From NCBI RefSeq assembly GCF_900099655.1, contig NZ_FNDC01000002.1, positions 1 to 64,000 on the forward strand: a stretch of DNA of 64,000 nucleotides. Reading direction: 5' to 3'. The notes beneath the pieces were generated by a model, which did not search any database, was not told where the DNA came from, and was given only the letters and a program-made list of their open reading frames with translations. The DNA is from Planococcus glaciei. GTDB taxonomy: Bacteria; Bacillota; Bacilli; Bacillales_A; Planococcaceae. Shown piece by piece: positions 1 to 6,815 of this stretch. The first letter of the stretch is position 1. Every line of letters begins with the position of its first letter. Position numbers and translations under genes: made by a program.

Positions 1-2
1 AC

Positions 3-257
3 CTCGAATCGTGGATTCGAAGAAGGCTCCGCATGTGCATATGGAAAGATTGGAAGAAGCCGAGTACGAAAGTGAGAAAACTCATCGGGTTGAGTATCCC
101 GAAAGGGAAGGCTTATGAATGGGGCAACTCGCGAAAGAGCTACTGGCGAATTTCAAAAAGTCCCGTATTGCACAGAGCCCTCGGAAACTCCTACTGGAGT
201 TCCCAAGGACTCAAAAGTCTGGTCGCACGTTATGAAACTTTGCGTCATCCATCTTAA
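3..257 (+). CDS. Group II intron reverse transcriptase/maturase, C-terminal fragment
   Basis: The last 84 codons of an intron-encoded protein run from the window edge. The visible residues (LESWIRRRLRMCIWKDWKKP, then IPKGKAYEWGNSRK and a closing YWSSQGLKSL segment) are the conserved maturase/thumb tail of bacterial LtrA-like proteins. This part binds the intron RNA and helps splicing and retrohoming. The methionine at position 33 is internal, because coding potential continues upstream in frame to the edge. The stop precedes domain V by two bases, the usual layout for an ORF in domain IV. Whether the full protein is intact cannot be seen. Confidence 0.85.
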   Translation, partial: LESWIRRRLRMCIWKDWKKPSTKVRKLIGLSIPKGKAYEWGNSRKSYWRISKSPVLHRALGNSYWSSQGLKSLVARYETLRHPS

Positions 258-259
258 TT

Positions 260-293
260 GAACCGCCGTATACCGAACGGTACGTACGGTGGT
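260..293 (+). ncRNA. Group II intron domain V
   Basis: A 34-nt hairpin starts GAACCGCCGT, turns at CCGAACGG and closes ACGTACGGTGGT. This is the catalytic domain V, usually 34 nt long in group II introns. It is followed directly by the domain VI-like stem up to about 330. Confidence 0.8.
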
Positions 294-398
294 GTGAGAG
301 GTCGGGAGTTAATCACTCCCTCCTACTCGATTGTAATATAGCTTTACAAACTCTTAACAGGAATTTACATATTTAAAATAAGAATCGATCATTTAGTT

Positions 399-407
399 TG
401 CTATACT
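399..407 (+). promoter_or_regulatory. Extended -10 promoter of first EEP gene
   Basis: TG-C-TATACT is an extended -10 element with no good -35. It predicts transcription starting near 413, about 50 nt before the ATG at 463. The paralogue downstream has an equivalent TG-C-TATAAT, so the promoter type was duplicated with the gene. Confidence 0.55.
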
Positions 408-462
408 CAAGGTGACTAAGGTACTGAACGGAAAATTGCTTCATTCAAAAGGAGAGGTTTGC

Positions 463-1314
463 ATGCTTGAAAGAGGAAAAGAACCAATTGTTTCTGTAAA
501 AGTCATGTCATTTAACATCGCTCACGGTTTAGGAATGAACGGAATAGTGGATCTGGAAAAAACGGCAGGCATTATTGAAGATTCCTGTGCCCAAATTGTC
601 GCTTTGCAGGAAGTCGACCGCTGCTTTTCGGAGCGCAGCGCTTTTGTGGATCAAGTGCAATGGCTCAGCGACAGACTGGGGATGCAGGCAGTATTTGGGG
701 CGAACCTCGACTTGGAACCAGTGGAAGCGGATGGACCGCGCCGCCAATACGGCAATGCGATTTTAAGCAAACACCCGATCAAGTATTCGGAAAATCATTT
801 ATTGACCCAAGTGCTGACCGACTTCGGCAAGAATGAGCAGCGCGGCATTTTGGAAGCAGTGATTGAAATTAAAGGAAACCTGATTACGGTATATAACACT
901 CACTTGGCATTAGAGGAAGAAGAGTTGAAAGTCAGCATTGGCGAACTGGTCGGCATCATCGAAAAGCGCAGCTTTCCACGAATCGTTCTGGGGGATTTCA
1001 ATGCACCTCCACGGGATGGACAAATCAAGAGGTTGAACCGCCATTTAAGCGACGCCTTTTTGAAGTTAAAAAGAGGAGACGCTTATACGTATCCGGCGCC
1101 TTATCAAAATGCGGAAACAGGTGAAAACTTCAAGCCTGTGACACGCATCGATTATATTTTCGCTGACCCCGAGCTGGATCCGGTGCAAGTAGCGGTCATG
1201 GAAACGAATGTCTCCGACCATTTGCCGATTGCCGCTGATTTTATTGTAGCGCCAGCCCAGACCCAGCAGCAGAAAACAGCTCAAACAGAAATTCCCGAAG
1301 TTACTGTTTCTTGA
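463..1314 (+). CDS. Endonuclease/exonuclease/phosphatase family protein, copy 1
   Basis: A 283-residue protein of the DNase I-like metallo-phosphodiesterase/phosphatase (EEP) fold. Motifs in order are KVMSFNIAHG (first strand), LQEVD (metal-binding Glu), a central YNTHLAL segment, GDFNAPP (Asp/Asn pair), TRIDYIF and SDHLPI (C-terminal Asp/His). All EEP catalytic positions are therefore present. No signal peptide or membrane segment is seen, so it is probably cytosolic; the substrate (nucleic acid, phospholipid or sugar phosphate) cannot be told. The ATG at 463 is preferred over an in-frame GTG at 412 because GGAGAG sits 6 nt upstream of it and the predicted transcript starts after 412. A close paralogue follows. 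Confidence 0.8.
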   Translation: MLERGKEPIVSVKVMSFNIAHGLGMNGIVDLEKTAGIIEDSCAQIVALQEVDRCFSERSAFVDQVQWLSDRLGMQAVFGANLDLEPVEADGPRRQYGNAILSKHPIKYSENHLLTQVLTDFGKNEQRGILEAVIEIKGNLITVYNTHLALEEEELKVSIGELVGIIEKRSFPRIVLGDFNAPPRDGQIKRLNRHLSDAFLKLKRGDAYTYPAPYQNAETGENFKPVTRIDYIFADPELDPVQVAVMETNVSDHLPIAADFIVAPAQTQQQKTAQTEIPEVTVS

Positions 1315-1394
1315 GGTGCACCTCGTTGGATTTTGAAGTTCAAAAAATAGACAAAAAATTTAACGCATAATTAACTGCTTTTGTAGCAGAAAAT

Positions 1395-1403
1395 TGCTAT
1401 AAT
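1395..1403 (+). promoter_or_regulatory. Extended -10 promoter of second EEP gene
   Basis: TG-C-TATAAT lies 59 nt before the ATG at 1462. No convincing -35 is present. The surrounding bases match the upstream paralogue's promoter (TTGCTATA-ATCAA against TTGCTATACTCAA). Confidence 0.55.
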
Positions 1404-1461
1404 CAATGCATCTATTATCCCTTGCCATGGACTCGTTTCATATTAGAAGGAGATGTTTTTT

Positions 1462-2301
1462 ATGGAGAGTGACAAAATCCCCCCCACGGTGCCCATTAAA
1501 GTGATGTCGTTTAATATCGCTCACGGACTCGGCATGGACAACACTGTAGACTTGGAAAGAACAGCAAAGGTCATTGAACAGTCAGGAGCAGAAATCATCG
1601 GTTTGCAGGAGCTTGACCGGCATTTTACGGACCGCAGTGATTTTATCGATCAGGTAGATTGGCTGAGCCATCGTCTGGGCATGTACGGTGCGTTTGGCGC
1701 CAATCTGGATTTGGAGCCGAATGAACCCGAAAGGCCACGGCGCCAATACGGCAATGCGGTTTTGAGCAAATACCCGATTAAGTATGTTGAAAACCACCTG
1801 CTGACAAAAGTTATTTCTCCCATTGCAAACAGTGAACAACGTGGAATACTGGAAGTCGTACTCGAAGTAAAAGGAACATACGTAAGCTTTTTCAACACCC
1901 ATTTGTCTTTAAAAGAGGAAGAGCTGAAAGTCAGTATTGACGAAATTCTGGAGATTACGGAAAAAAGCCGCTTCCCTAAAATCATTACAGGTGATTTTAA
2001 TGCGGATCCCGACCATCTGCAGATCAAAAGAATGGAAAATCATTTTGACGATGTGTTCTTAAAAACTGGCAAAAACAATATGTATACGTATCCGGCTCCC
2101 TATGAACACGACAGCGATGGCGTGAAGTTAAAACCGGTAACACGCATCGACTATATTTTTACAGATCAACACCTGGAGCCTGAACAAGCCGCTGTTATCG
2201 AAACGTCCATATCGGACCATTTGCCGATTACAGCAGATTTGGTTCTGTCGCGAGTAGGCAGTAAAATAAAAACGGCTAATGGAGCCAGAAGCTTAAAGTG
2301 A
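1462..2301 (+). CDS. Endonuclease/exonuclease/phosphatase family protein, copy 2
   Basis: A 279-residue paralogue of the preceding gene, with the same ordered motifs: KVMSFNIAHGLGMD, LQELDRHF, FFNTHLSL, GDFNADP, TRIDYIF and SDHLPIT. The two proteins align end to end with few gaps, which indicates tandem duplication. The start at 1462 is chosen because AAGGAG at 1447-1452 is 9 nt upstream. The ATG at 1453 touches that ribosome site and is unlikely. Each copy has its own promoter, so they may be expressed separately. Substrate unknown. Confidence 0.8.
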   Translation: MESDKIPPTVPIKVMSFNIAHGLGMDNTVDLERTAKVIEQSGAEIIGLQELDRHFTDRSDFIDQVDWLSHRLGMYGAFGANLDLEPNEPERPRRQYGNAVLSKYPIKYVENHLLTKVISPIANSEQRGILEVVLEVKGTYVSFFNTHLSLKEEELKVSIDEILEITEKSRFPKIITGDFNADPDHLQIKRMENHFDDVFLKTGKNNMYTYPAPYEHDSDGVKLKPVTRIDYIFTDQHLEPEQAAVIETSISDHLPITADLVLSRVGSKIKTANGARSLK

Positions 2302-2357
2302 CTCAAGCCCTTTTATTAAGCAATTGAACTTATCCGGAGAAGCATTTTCTCCTATAT

Positions 2358-2407
2358 AAAAAACTGTAACCAAGCTCAGGAAAAGATGAACTTGGTTACA
2401 GTTTTTT
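2358..2407. terminator. Bidirectional terminator
   Basis: A 15-bp perfect stem (AAAACTGTAACCAAG with CTTGGTTACAGTTTT) has A and T runs on both sides. It serves the EEP pair on the plus strand and the queuosine transporter on the minus strand. Confidence 0.85.
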
Positions 2408-2417
2408 ATTATGTGCG

Positions 2418-3047
2418 TTATCCATACACGCTTACGCTGCTGGACTCGCTGCGTCTGCACAGCTTCACCAGCAAGTAGACAAGCGGAGTATCGCAGGCAG
2501 CTGCAAGCCACTTAAAGGCGTATTGCGTAAAGATCATGGCCACAAGTGCGGCAGTCGGCATGGTGCCGTAAAAAGCGATGACGATAAAAATCGTTGTATC
2601 GACCAACTGGCTTACCATTGTTGATGCGTTATTGCGAAGCCAAAGTTTGGATTCGCCGTGGCGGTCTTTCAGCTTATGGAAAATGGTTACATCCAAGTTT
2701 TGGCTAATGAAGTACGAAATCAGGCTGGCCAAAGTGACCCGGAACCCGGCAGAGAAAATGGTTTCAAACGATGCCTGGTCTCCGAAGAATGGCGCTGAAG
2801 GCAAGTGAATAGCCAAATAGATGAAAGCAAGCGCACAGCATTGCGTGAAGAATCCGGCAAAAACGGTTTGGCGAGCCGCTTGCTTTCCGTAGACTTCCGC
2901 AATCGTGTCTGTAATGGGAAAGGTGAAAACATAGACGACCACTGCTGCCGGCAGCACCAGCCATTCCCCAATGCTGAATAATTTGACTGCCAGGATGTTC
3001 GATAAGATAAGCAGTCCGACAAATGCTCCGTTTAAGTAAAGTAACAT
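2418..3047 (-). CDS. Queuosine precursor transporter, VUT/YhhQ family
   Basis: A 209-residue integral membrane protein with about six hydrophobic segments. Characteristic features of the VUT (DUF165) family are the ITDTIAEVYGKQAAR loop, the SQNLDVTIFHKLKDR stretch and the SQLVDTTIFIV helix. Family members import queuosine precursors such as preQ0 or preQ1. It starts 12 nt after the queF stop on the same strand, so the two genes probably share one transcript and riboswitch. AAAGGAGAG precedes the ATG. The context fits salvage of 7-deazapurines for tRNA queuosine. Confidence 0.85.
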   Translation of the reverse strand: MLLYLNGAFVGLLILSNILAVKLFSIGEWLVLPAAVVVYVFTFPITDTIAEVYGKQAARQTVFAGFFTQCCALAFIYLAIHLPSAPFFGDQASFETIFSAGFRVTLASLISYFISQNLDVTIFHKLKDRHGESKLWLRNNASTMVSQLVDTTIFIVIAFYGTMPTAALVAMIFTQYAFKWLAAACDTPLVYLLVKLCRRSESSSVSVYG

Positions 3048-3058
3048 CGCGCTCTCCT

Positions 3059-3553
3059 TTACCGGTTGGTGATCGTTTCCGGATACATGTCGTGGTTCAT
3101 CATCCGGTAAGATGCCATTTCTTCGTATTTTGTACCTGGTTTGCCGTAGTTTGTATAAGGGTCGATCGACAAGCCGCCGCGCGGTGTAAACTTGCCCCAG
3201 ACTTCGATATAACGGGGTTCAAGCAACTTGATCAAATCGTTCATGATGATATTGACAACGTCTTCATGGAAATCGCCGTGGTTGCGGAAGCTGAACAAGT
3301 ACAATTTCAGCGATTTGCTTTCCACCAATTTTTTGTCCGGAATAAAGCTCAAGTAAATTGTGGCGAAATCCGGCTGTCCGGTTTGCGGGCACAGGGAAGT
3401 GAATTCCGGGCAATTGAATTTAACGAAATAATCGCGTGTATGCAAATTGTCGATTGCTTCCAGAATGTCCGGATCGTACTCAAATTGGTATTTCGTGTTT
3501 TGATTGCCGAGAAGCGACAAGTGGTCCAATGTATCTTCGTTTCTTCCTGCCAT
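3059..3553 (-). CDS. queF: NADPH-dependent 7-cyano-7-deazaguanine reductase
   Basis: A 164-residue single-domain QueF, the Bacillus-size type. It reduces preQ0 (nitrile) to preQ1 (amine) with NADPH in queuosine synthesis. The thioimide-forming cysteine is in [10 protein letters not shown] at residue 55 and the acid Asp is residue 62, the positions known for B. subtilis QueF; that supports the ATG at 3553. The NADPH-binding [20 protein letters not shown] stretch is intact. An in-frame TTG at 3571 lies inside the ribosome-site hairpin and is rejected. Its transcription starts behind a preQ1-I riboswitch. Confidence 0.95.
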   Translation of the reverse strand: MAGRNEDTLDHLSLLGNQNTKYQFEYDPDILEAIDNLHTRDYFVKFNCPEFTSLCPQTGQPDFATIYLSFIPDKKLVESKSLKLYLFSFRNHGDFHEDVVNIIMNDLIKLLEPRYIEVWGKFTPRGGLSIDPYTNYGKPGTKYEEMASYRMMNHDMYPETITNR

Positions 3554-3593
3554 AAAAAAGGCCTCCTTCAAGTGTCCGACTTGAGAGAGGCCT
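3554..3593 (-). promoter_or_regulatory. Hairpin occluding the queF ribosome site
   Basis: On the minus strand AGGCCTC (3593-3587) pairs with GAGGCCT (3565-3559), and inside it TCAAGT pairs with ACTTGA. The GGAGG ribosome site of queF lies in the 3' arm, and six Ts follow. The structure could hide the ribosome site, act as a weak terminator, or both. It lies downstream of the riboswitch terminator. Confidence 0.65.
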
Positions 3594-3609
3594 ATAAAAA
3601 ACGGAAAAA

Positions 3610-3639
3610 GAAAAAGCCAAATCGCATGTGGATTTGGCT
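3610..3639 (-). terminator. Riboswitch-controlled terminator
   Basis: AGCCAAATC and GATTTGGCT form a perfect 9-bp stem with a 7-nt loop, followed by TTTTTC on the minus strand. It is 13 nt downstream of the preQ1 aptamer, the expected place for the expression platform. Confidence 0.75.
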
Positions 3640-3652
3640 GAGTTTCGTCAAT

Positions 3653-3693
3653 CCATAGTTTTTTATAGAGGGTGAAATGCTATGAACCTCTCC
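3653..3693 (-). ncRNA. PreQ1-I riboswitch aptamer
   Basis: The minus strand reads AGAGGTTC, a short loop ending in CACCCTCT, then ATAAAAAACTA. This is the preQ1-I pattern: AGAGG pairs with CCTCT and the A-rich tail forms the H-type pseudoknot. Ligand binding should favour termination of queF and the transporter gene. Recognition is from the consensus, not from a covariance search. Confidence 0.88.
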
Positions 3694-3728
3694 CGTTGCC
3701 GGGTTATGTAGTTGATGTTACCTCACTC

Positions 3729-3757
3729 ATCGTAAAAGACTTTCGGTTTGCTGTCAA
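3729..3757 (-). promoter_or_regulatory. queF promoter
   Basis: TTGACA (3757-3752), a 17-bp spacer and TACGAT (3734-3729) on the minus strand. The predicted start is near 3722, giving a leader that includes the aptamer and both hairpins. Confidence 0.75.
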
Positions 3758-3957
3758 TTCTCTTTTTTGCAAAACTGTACGCAGAGCTAAAAATGTTGCT
3801 CGTAAGCTCTGGAAAAGCATAGGTGTACAGACTTGAACCGTCTGTTTGGCAAATTTATTTCTAGGGTAAGTTAAACTGAAAAGTATACATACTCAAAAGA
3901 GAAAAAACAGGTGAAAATTTTTTGGACCAGAACTTGTATGTGATAAGGGAGGGAAAG

Positions 3958-4896
3958 ATGGCAACGAACCAAAAAGGCGGGCCTCCGCTGAAAGCCGTAG
4001 AGTGGGTCTATGAAACCCTGGGCATAGGGACGGAATTGGTAAATATTGAACAGCTTGCCGGAGGGACTTCCTCTCATTTGTCCGATATCCGGTATAAAAC
4101 AGGTAATGTGGACAGGGCCTGCGTCCTGAGGCTTTTTACAAAAGCAGAATGGCTGGCGATGGAACCGGATTTGGCGGATCATGAAGCGGCAAGTTTGCTG
4201 GAAGCCGCCAAAACAGGTCTTGCCGTACCGGGAATGTTGGCGTTTGATGCCAATGGCGAACAGTGCGGCGTACCGGCGGTTTTGATGACGAAAATTGCAG
4301 GAAGCGTCGTGCTGCAGCCGGACAATGAAGACGAATGGCTGGAAGGATTGGCGGCGGCGCTCGCGAAGATCCATTCACATGGAGCCGCCGGTTTCCAGTG
4401 GGAATACTTTTCTTATAACCAAGCTCGGTCTTTAGAGCGGCCCGCATGGTCTGATCATCCGGCAGAATGGATGCAGGCCTTTTCGATTGCCCGCGGAGCC
4501 CGGCCATCCGTCGAATCTTGTTTTCTGCACCGTGATTTTCACCCGGCCAATGTATTATGGGAAGGCAAAAAGGTGAGCGGGGTCGTGGATTGGGTGAATG
4601 CGTGCAGAGGGCCGGCCGGGGTAGACGTCGGCCACTGCCGACTGAACCTGGCTCAGCTCTACGGCACCGAAACAGCTGACCGATTCCTTGAGGCATATAT
4701 GCGGCATGCCGATGGCTTTAGCTACCGGGCATATTGGGATATTCTCGCTTTGACCGATATTTTGGACGGGCCGCCAATGGTTTATCCGGGCTGGGAAACG
4801 TTTGGGATGACCGGACTGACAGATGAATTGATCAGGCAGCGGCTGGATGCCTATTTGCTTAGTTTGCTCGGTCGTTTCGAACTGGAATCCACTTGA
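3958..4896 (+). CDS. Aminoglycoside phosphotransferase (APH)-family kinase
   Basis: A 312-residue protein of the APH/choline-kinase fold. The catalytic loop HRDFHPANVLW has His191, Asp193 and Asn198, and the metal-binding Asp of VVDWVNACRGP is about residue 211. An ELVNIEQLAGGTSSH nucleotide-loop region lies near the N-terminus. These proteins transfer phosphate from ATP to small hydroxylated molecules such as aminoglycosides, choline or sugars. Nothing here fixes the substrate, and resistance should not be assumed. The ATG at 3958 is chosen because GGGAGGG is 5 nt upstream; the longer TTG form at 3922 would cover that site. The gene stands alone, divergent from queF. Confidence 0.75.
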   Translation: MATNQKGGPPLKAVEWVYETLGIGTELVNIEQLAGGTSSHLSDIRYKTGNVDRACVLRLFTKAEWLAMEPDLADHEAASLLEAAKTGLAVPGMLAFDANGEQCGVPAVLMTKIAGSVVLQPDNEDEWLEGLAAALAKIHSHGAAGFQWEYFSYNQARSLERPAWSDHPAEWMQAFSIARGARPSVESCFLHRDFHPANVLWEGKKVSGVVDWVNACRGPAGVDVGHCRLNLAQLYGTETADRFLEAYMRHADGFSYRAYWDILALTDILDGPPMVYPGWETFGMTGLTDELIRQRLDAYLLSLLGRFELEST

Positions 4897-4981
4897 AAAC
4901 CGCCAGGCTTCTCTGGCATCAGGTTTGATTTCTCTGAAAAAGGAAATATACAGAACAAGCAAGTTTTGAGGAGGAAGCCCA

Positions 4982-5521
4982 ATGACTGATGAACAATTAA
5001 AGCAATTAAAAGACCAATTAACGGAACAGAAAAATTCTCTTGAAGACCGAGTTGAACATACTGAAGAATTCGATACAACGGAACTGTCCAATTACGATAA
5101 TCATCCAGCCGATAATGCCACCGATTTGTTTGACCAGGAACGCGGAATGGCATTGAACCAGTTCAAAGAAGATGAACTCAATGATACGAATGCCGCGCTG
5201 GCAGCGATAGAAAACGGCACGTACGGCAAATGTACAGTATGCGGAACGGAAATCCCTTTTGAACGCTTAGAAGCACTCCCTACGGCTTTAACGTGCATTG
5301 ACCACGCTCAGCAGGACACGGACATGACGTCTCGTCCGCCGGAAGAAGATGTGCTGCAAAGTTCGACGGGGCAGCCGGTGGAAAAAGAAGACAGCCGGCT
5401 TCGCGATTATACGGACACTTTCCAGGATGTCGAAGACTTTGGATCTTCGGACAGCCCGCAAGACCAGCCGGGCGAGGATAAAGATATGAAAGATTTCTAC
5501 GAAGAAAGAGACAGAGAATGA
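4982..5521 (+). CDS. TraR/DksA-type zinc finger protein (YteA-like)
   Basis: A 179-residue acidic protein. An N-terminal helical region (about residues 1-80, rich in Glu/Gln/Lys) carries the family's HPADNATDLFDQERG stretch. A zinc-finger segment follows with spacing C-x2-C-x17-C-x2-H (CTVCG ... CIDHA), the last ligand being His rather than Cys. The tail is very acidic and probably disordered. DksA-type proteins bind the RNA polymerase secondary channel; Bacillales YteA/YocK-like members are poorly characterised. GAGGAGG precedes the ATG and a terminator follows, so it is probably monocistronic. Confidence 0.8.
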   Translation: MTDEQLKQLKDQLTEQKNSLEDRVEHTEEFDTTELSNYDNHPADNATDLFDQERGMALNQFKEDELNDTNAALAAIENGTYGKCTVCGTEIPFERLEALPTALTCIDHAQQDTDMTSRPPEEDVLQSSTGQPVEKEDSRLRDYTDTFQDVEDFGSSDSPQDQPGEDKDMKDFYEERDRE

Positions 5522-5527
5522 CCCTGA

Positions 5528-5557
5528 CCCTGTGCCTGATGAGCACGGGGTTTTCTT
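5528..5557 (+). terminator. Terminator after the DksA-like gene
   Basis: CCCTGTGC pairs with GCACGGGG (one T-G pair), followed by TTTTCTTT. Confidence 0.7.
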
Positions 5558-5602
5558 TGGTTTAAATGCGATTGAAGAAATGGCAACTGGAGGGAATAAG
5601 GA

Positions 5603-5950
5603 ATGAAAGAGCTGGAAAAAGAGATTTTCGAACTGGAATGCAGCCACATCCAACCCGATGTCCGGGTTTCAAAAGAAAAACTGGGAGAAGTGCTGGATGA
5701 TGAATTTTTTGAGTTTGGAAGCTCGGGCAAAGTCTGGAAACGATCGGATTACAACGAAAATCATTCGTTATCACCTGATGAAATGGAGATTTCCGGCTTC
5801 AAGATGGACGAGTTGGGCCCTGAAGCTATGCTCGCTACATACCGGATTTTCAACAAGACCACGGGGGCATCTTCCATTCGGAGTTCCGTATGGAAAAAGC
5901 GGGAAACCGGATGGAAACTGTTTTTTCATCAAGGGACGCTTTCACAGTAA
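5603..5950 (+). CDS. DUF4440 / NTF2-like domain protein
   Basis: A 115-residue single-domain protein. It has an N-terminal helix (KELEKEIFELE), a DDEFFEFGSSGKVWKR segment typical of DUF4440, and a C-terminal RSSVWKKRETGWKLFFHQG strand pair. DUF4440 proteins have the cone-shaped NTF2 fold seen in small enzymes and binding proteins. No catalytic assignment is possible. TGGAGGGAATAAGG lies just ahead of the ATG. It may share a transcript with the DCC gene 66 nt downstream. Confidence 0.7.
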   Translation: MKELEKEIFELECSHIQPDVRVSKEKLGEVLDDEFFEFGSSGKVWKRSDYNENHSLSPDEMEISGFKMDELGPEAMLATYRIFNKTTGASSIRSSVWKKRETGWKLFFHQGTLSQ

Positions 5951-6016
5951 GTGTTTGAGGAAAGTGAAAAGAGGATATTAAATAACTAGGTGTTTTAACG
6001 TAAAGGAGGGATAGAG

Positions 6017-6418
6017 ATGGATCATGCGGTAGTATTATTTGATGGGGATTGTAATTTCTGCGATTCCAGTGTGCAGTTCATCATAAACCACGACCCAGCT
6101 GGCTATTACCAATTTGCTTCTTTGCAAAGTGACATTGGCCGAGAACTGAGAAAGAAACATGAAGTGCCGGAAGACGTGGACAGCCTGGTCTTGATACAGG
6201 ATGGCAAAGCGTATGTGAAATCAGAAGGTGCATTGATGATTTCCCGCCACCTGACAGGTTTATGGAAACTGGCTTTTTACTTAAAATCTTTCCCGCGCCC
6301 GCTGCGTGATGGGGCTTACGATGTCGTAGCGAAAAACCGCTATAAGGTATTCGGCAAACTCAACAGTTGTATGTTGCCGCCGCCTCATATTCGGAAACGT
6401 TTTCTGGATAAACAATAA
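6017..6418 (+). CDS. Thiol-disulfide oxidoreductase, DCC family (YuxK-like)
   Basis: A 133-residue protein with the DCC-family signature FDGDCNFCDSSVQFI near the N-terminus, giving a C-x2-C pair at about residues 12-15, and a conserved LRDGAYDVVAKNRYK region. Family members are predicted thioredoxin-like oxidoreductases; B. subtilis YuxK is the size match. No transmembrane segment or signal peptide is evident. AAAGGAGG precedes the ATG and a strong terminator follows immediately. Confidence 0.8.
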   Translation: MDHAVVLFDGDCNFCDSSVQFIINHDPAGYYQFASLQSDIGRELRKKHEVPEDVDSLVLIQDGKAYVKSEGALMISRHLTGLWKLAFYLKSFPRPLRDGAYDVVAKNRYKVFGKLNSCMLPPPHIRKRFLDKQ

Positions 6419-6454
6419 AAATCCTGACGCGCTGAAGCGCATCAGGATTTTTTG
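6419..6454 (+). terminator. Terminator after the DCC gene
   Basis: A 14-bp stem, AATCCTGACGCGCT with AGCGCATCAGGATT (one C-A mismatch), followed by TTTTTT. Confidence 0.85.
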
Positions 6455-6478
6455 TTTGTGTTGGTCGAGGTTCTATGA

Positions 6479-6617
6479 GCGCTTCCGCTTTTCCTATTGT
6501 CCAGCTGCAGCGCCTAGCTCCTCGGGTCATAAGCCACTTTGGCTGTGCGGCTGATAACACGCCGCTTCGCCAAATCGTCTTATGCCTTTCGAAGCTGAAC
6601 AGGCGCTTCCGCTTTTC
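6479..6617. repeat. Foldable intergenic repeat, copy A
   Basis: This unit begins and ends with the same box, GCGCTTCCGCTTTTC, at 6479 and 6603. Its core has CTCGGGTCATAAGCC, GGCTGTGCGGC, GCCGCTTCGCC and CGTCTTATG. CATAAG pairs with CTTATG and GCGGC with GCCGC, so a transcript can fold into a branched hairpin. Related copies are at 6603-6692, 6678-6815 and 16539-16664. Confidence 0.75.
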
Positions 6618-6692
6618 TATGTCCAACTCCGGCGCCCAGCCCCCCGAGGTCGCTTCGGTCTTGTCGGGGCTCCATGGGCGCCTGCGTTTTTC
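6603..6692. repeat. Foldable intergenic repeat, shortened copy B
   Basis: A truncated unit between boxes at 6603 and 6678 (75 bp apart instead of about 124). It keeps the TGTCCAACTCCGGCGCC and CCCCGAGG parts but replaces the CATAAG core with a short GGTCGCTTCGGTC turn. It shares its end boxes with copies A and C. Confidence 0.6.
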
Positions 6693-6815
6693 CTACTGTC
6701 CAGCTGCAACGGCCAGATTCTCGGGGTCATAAGCCATCCCGGCTGTGCGGCAAAAATCGCCGCTTCGCCGGTTCGTCTTATGCCCGTCGAATCTACACGG
6801 CCGCTTCCGCTTTTC
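6678..6815. repeat. Foldable intergenic repeat, copy C
   Basis: A full-length unit with CTCGGGGTCATAAGCC, GGCTGTGCGGC, GCCGCTTCGCC and CGTCTTATGCC, closing with GGCCGCTTCCGCTTTTC. It abuts the stop codon of the minus-strand gene that ends at 6816, so it also forms that gene's 3' region. Confidence 0.75.

Larger units (their letters stand above)
1..330 (+). mobile_element. Group II intron, 3' portion (cut by window edge)
   Basis: The window opens inside a bacterial group II intron. Visible parts are the end of the intron-encoded maturase, then a domain V hairpin, then a domain VI-like hairpin with a GGGAG/CTCCC stem and a CCTACTCG branch region. The element ends near the AT after CTCGATT, about 330. 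The domain V form (GAACCGCC...GGTGGT) and the maturase C-terminus resemble the bacterial class C type, which often sits just downstream of terminators. That class call is inference, since the 5' end and most of the reverse transcriptase lie outside the window. Confidence 0.85.

Noticed and set aside
3023..3658. 211-codon plus-strand frame over queF
   Set aside because: Antisense to queF and its riboswitch leader; composition is that of a shadow frame.
4136..4696. Long minus-strand frame over the APH-family gene
   Set aside because: The plus strand has complete kinase motifs, ribosome site and start; the antisense frame has none.
6479..6815. CRISPR array
   Set aside because: Units are unequal (124, 75, 123 bp), similar along their whole length, and no cas gene is near.
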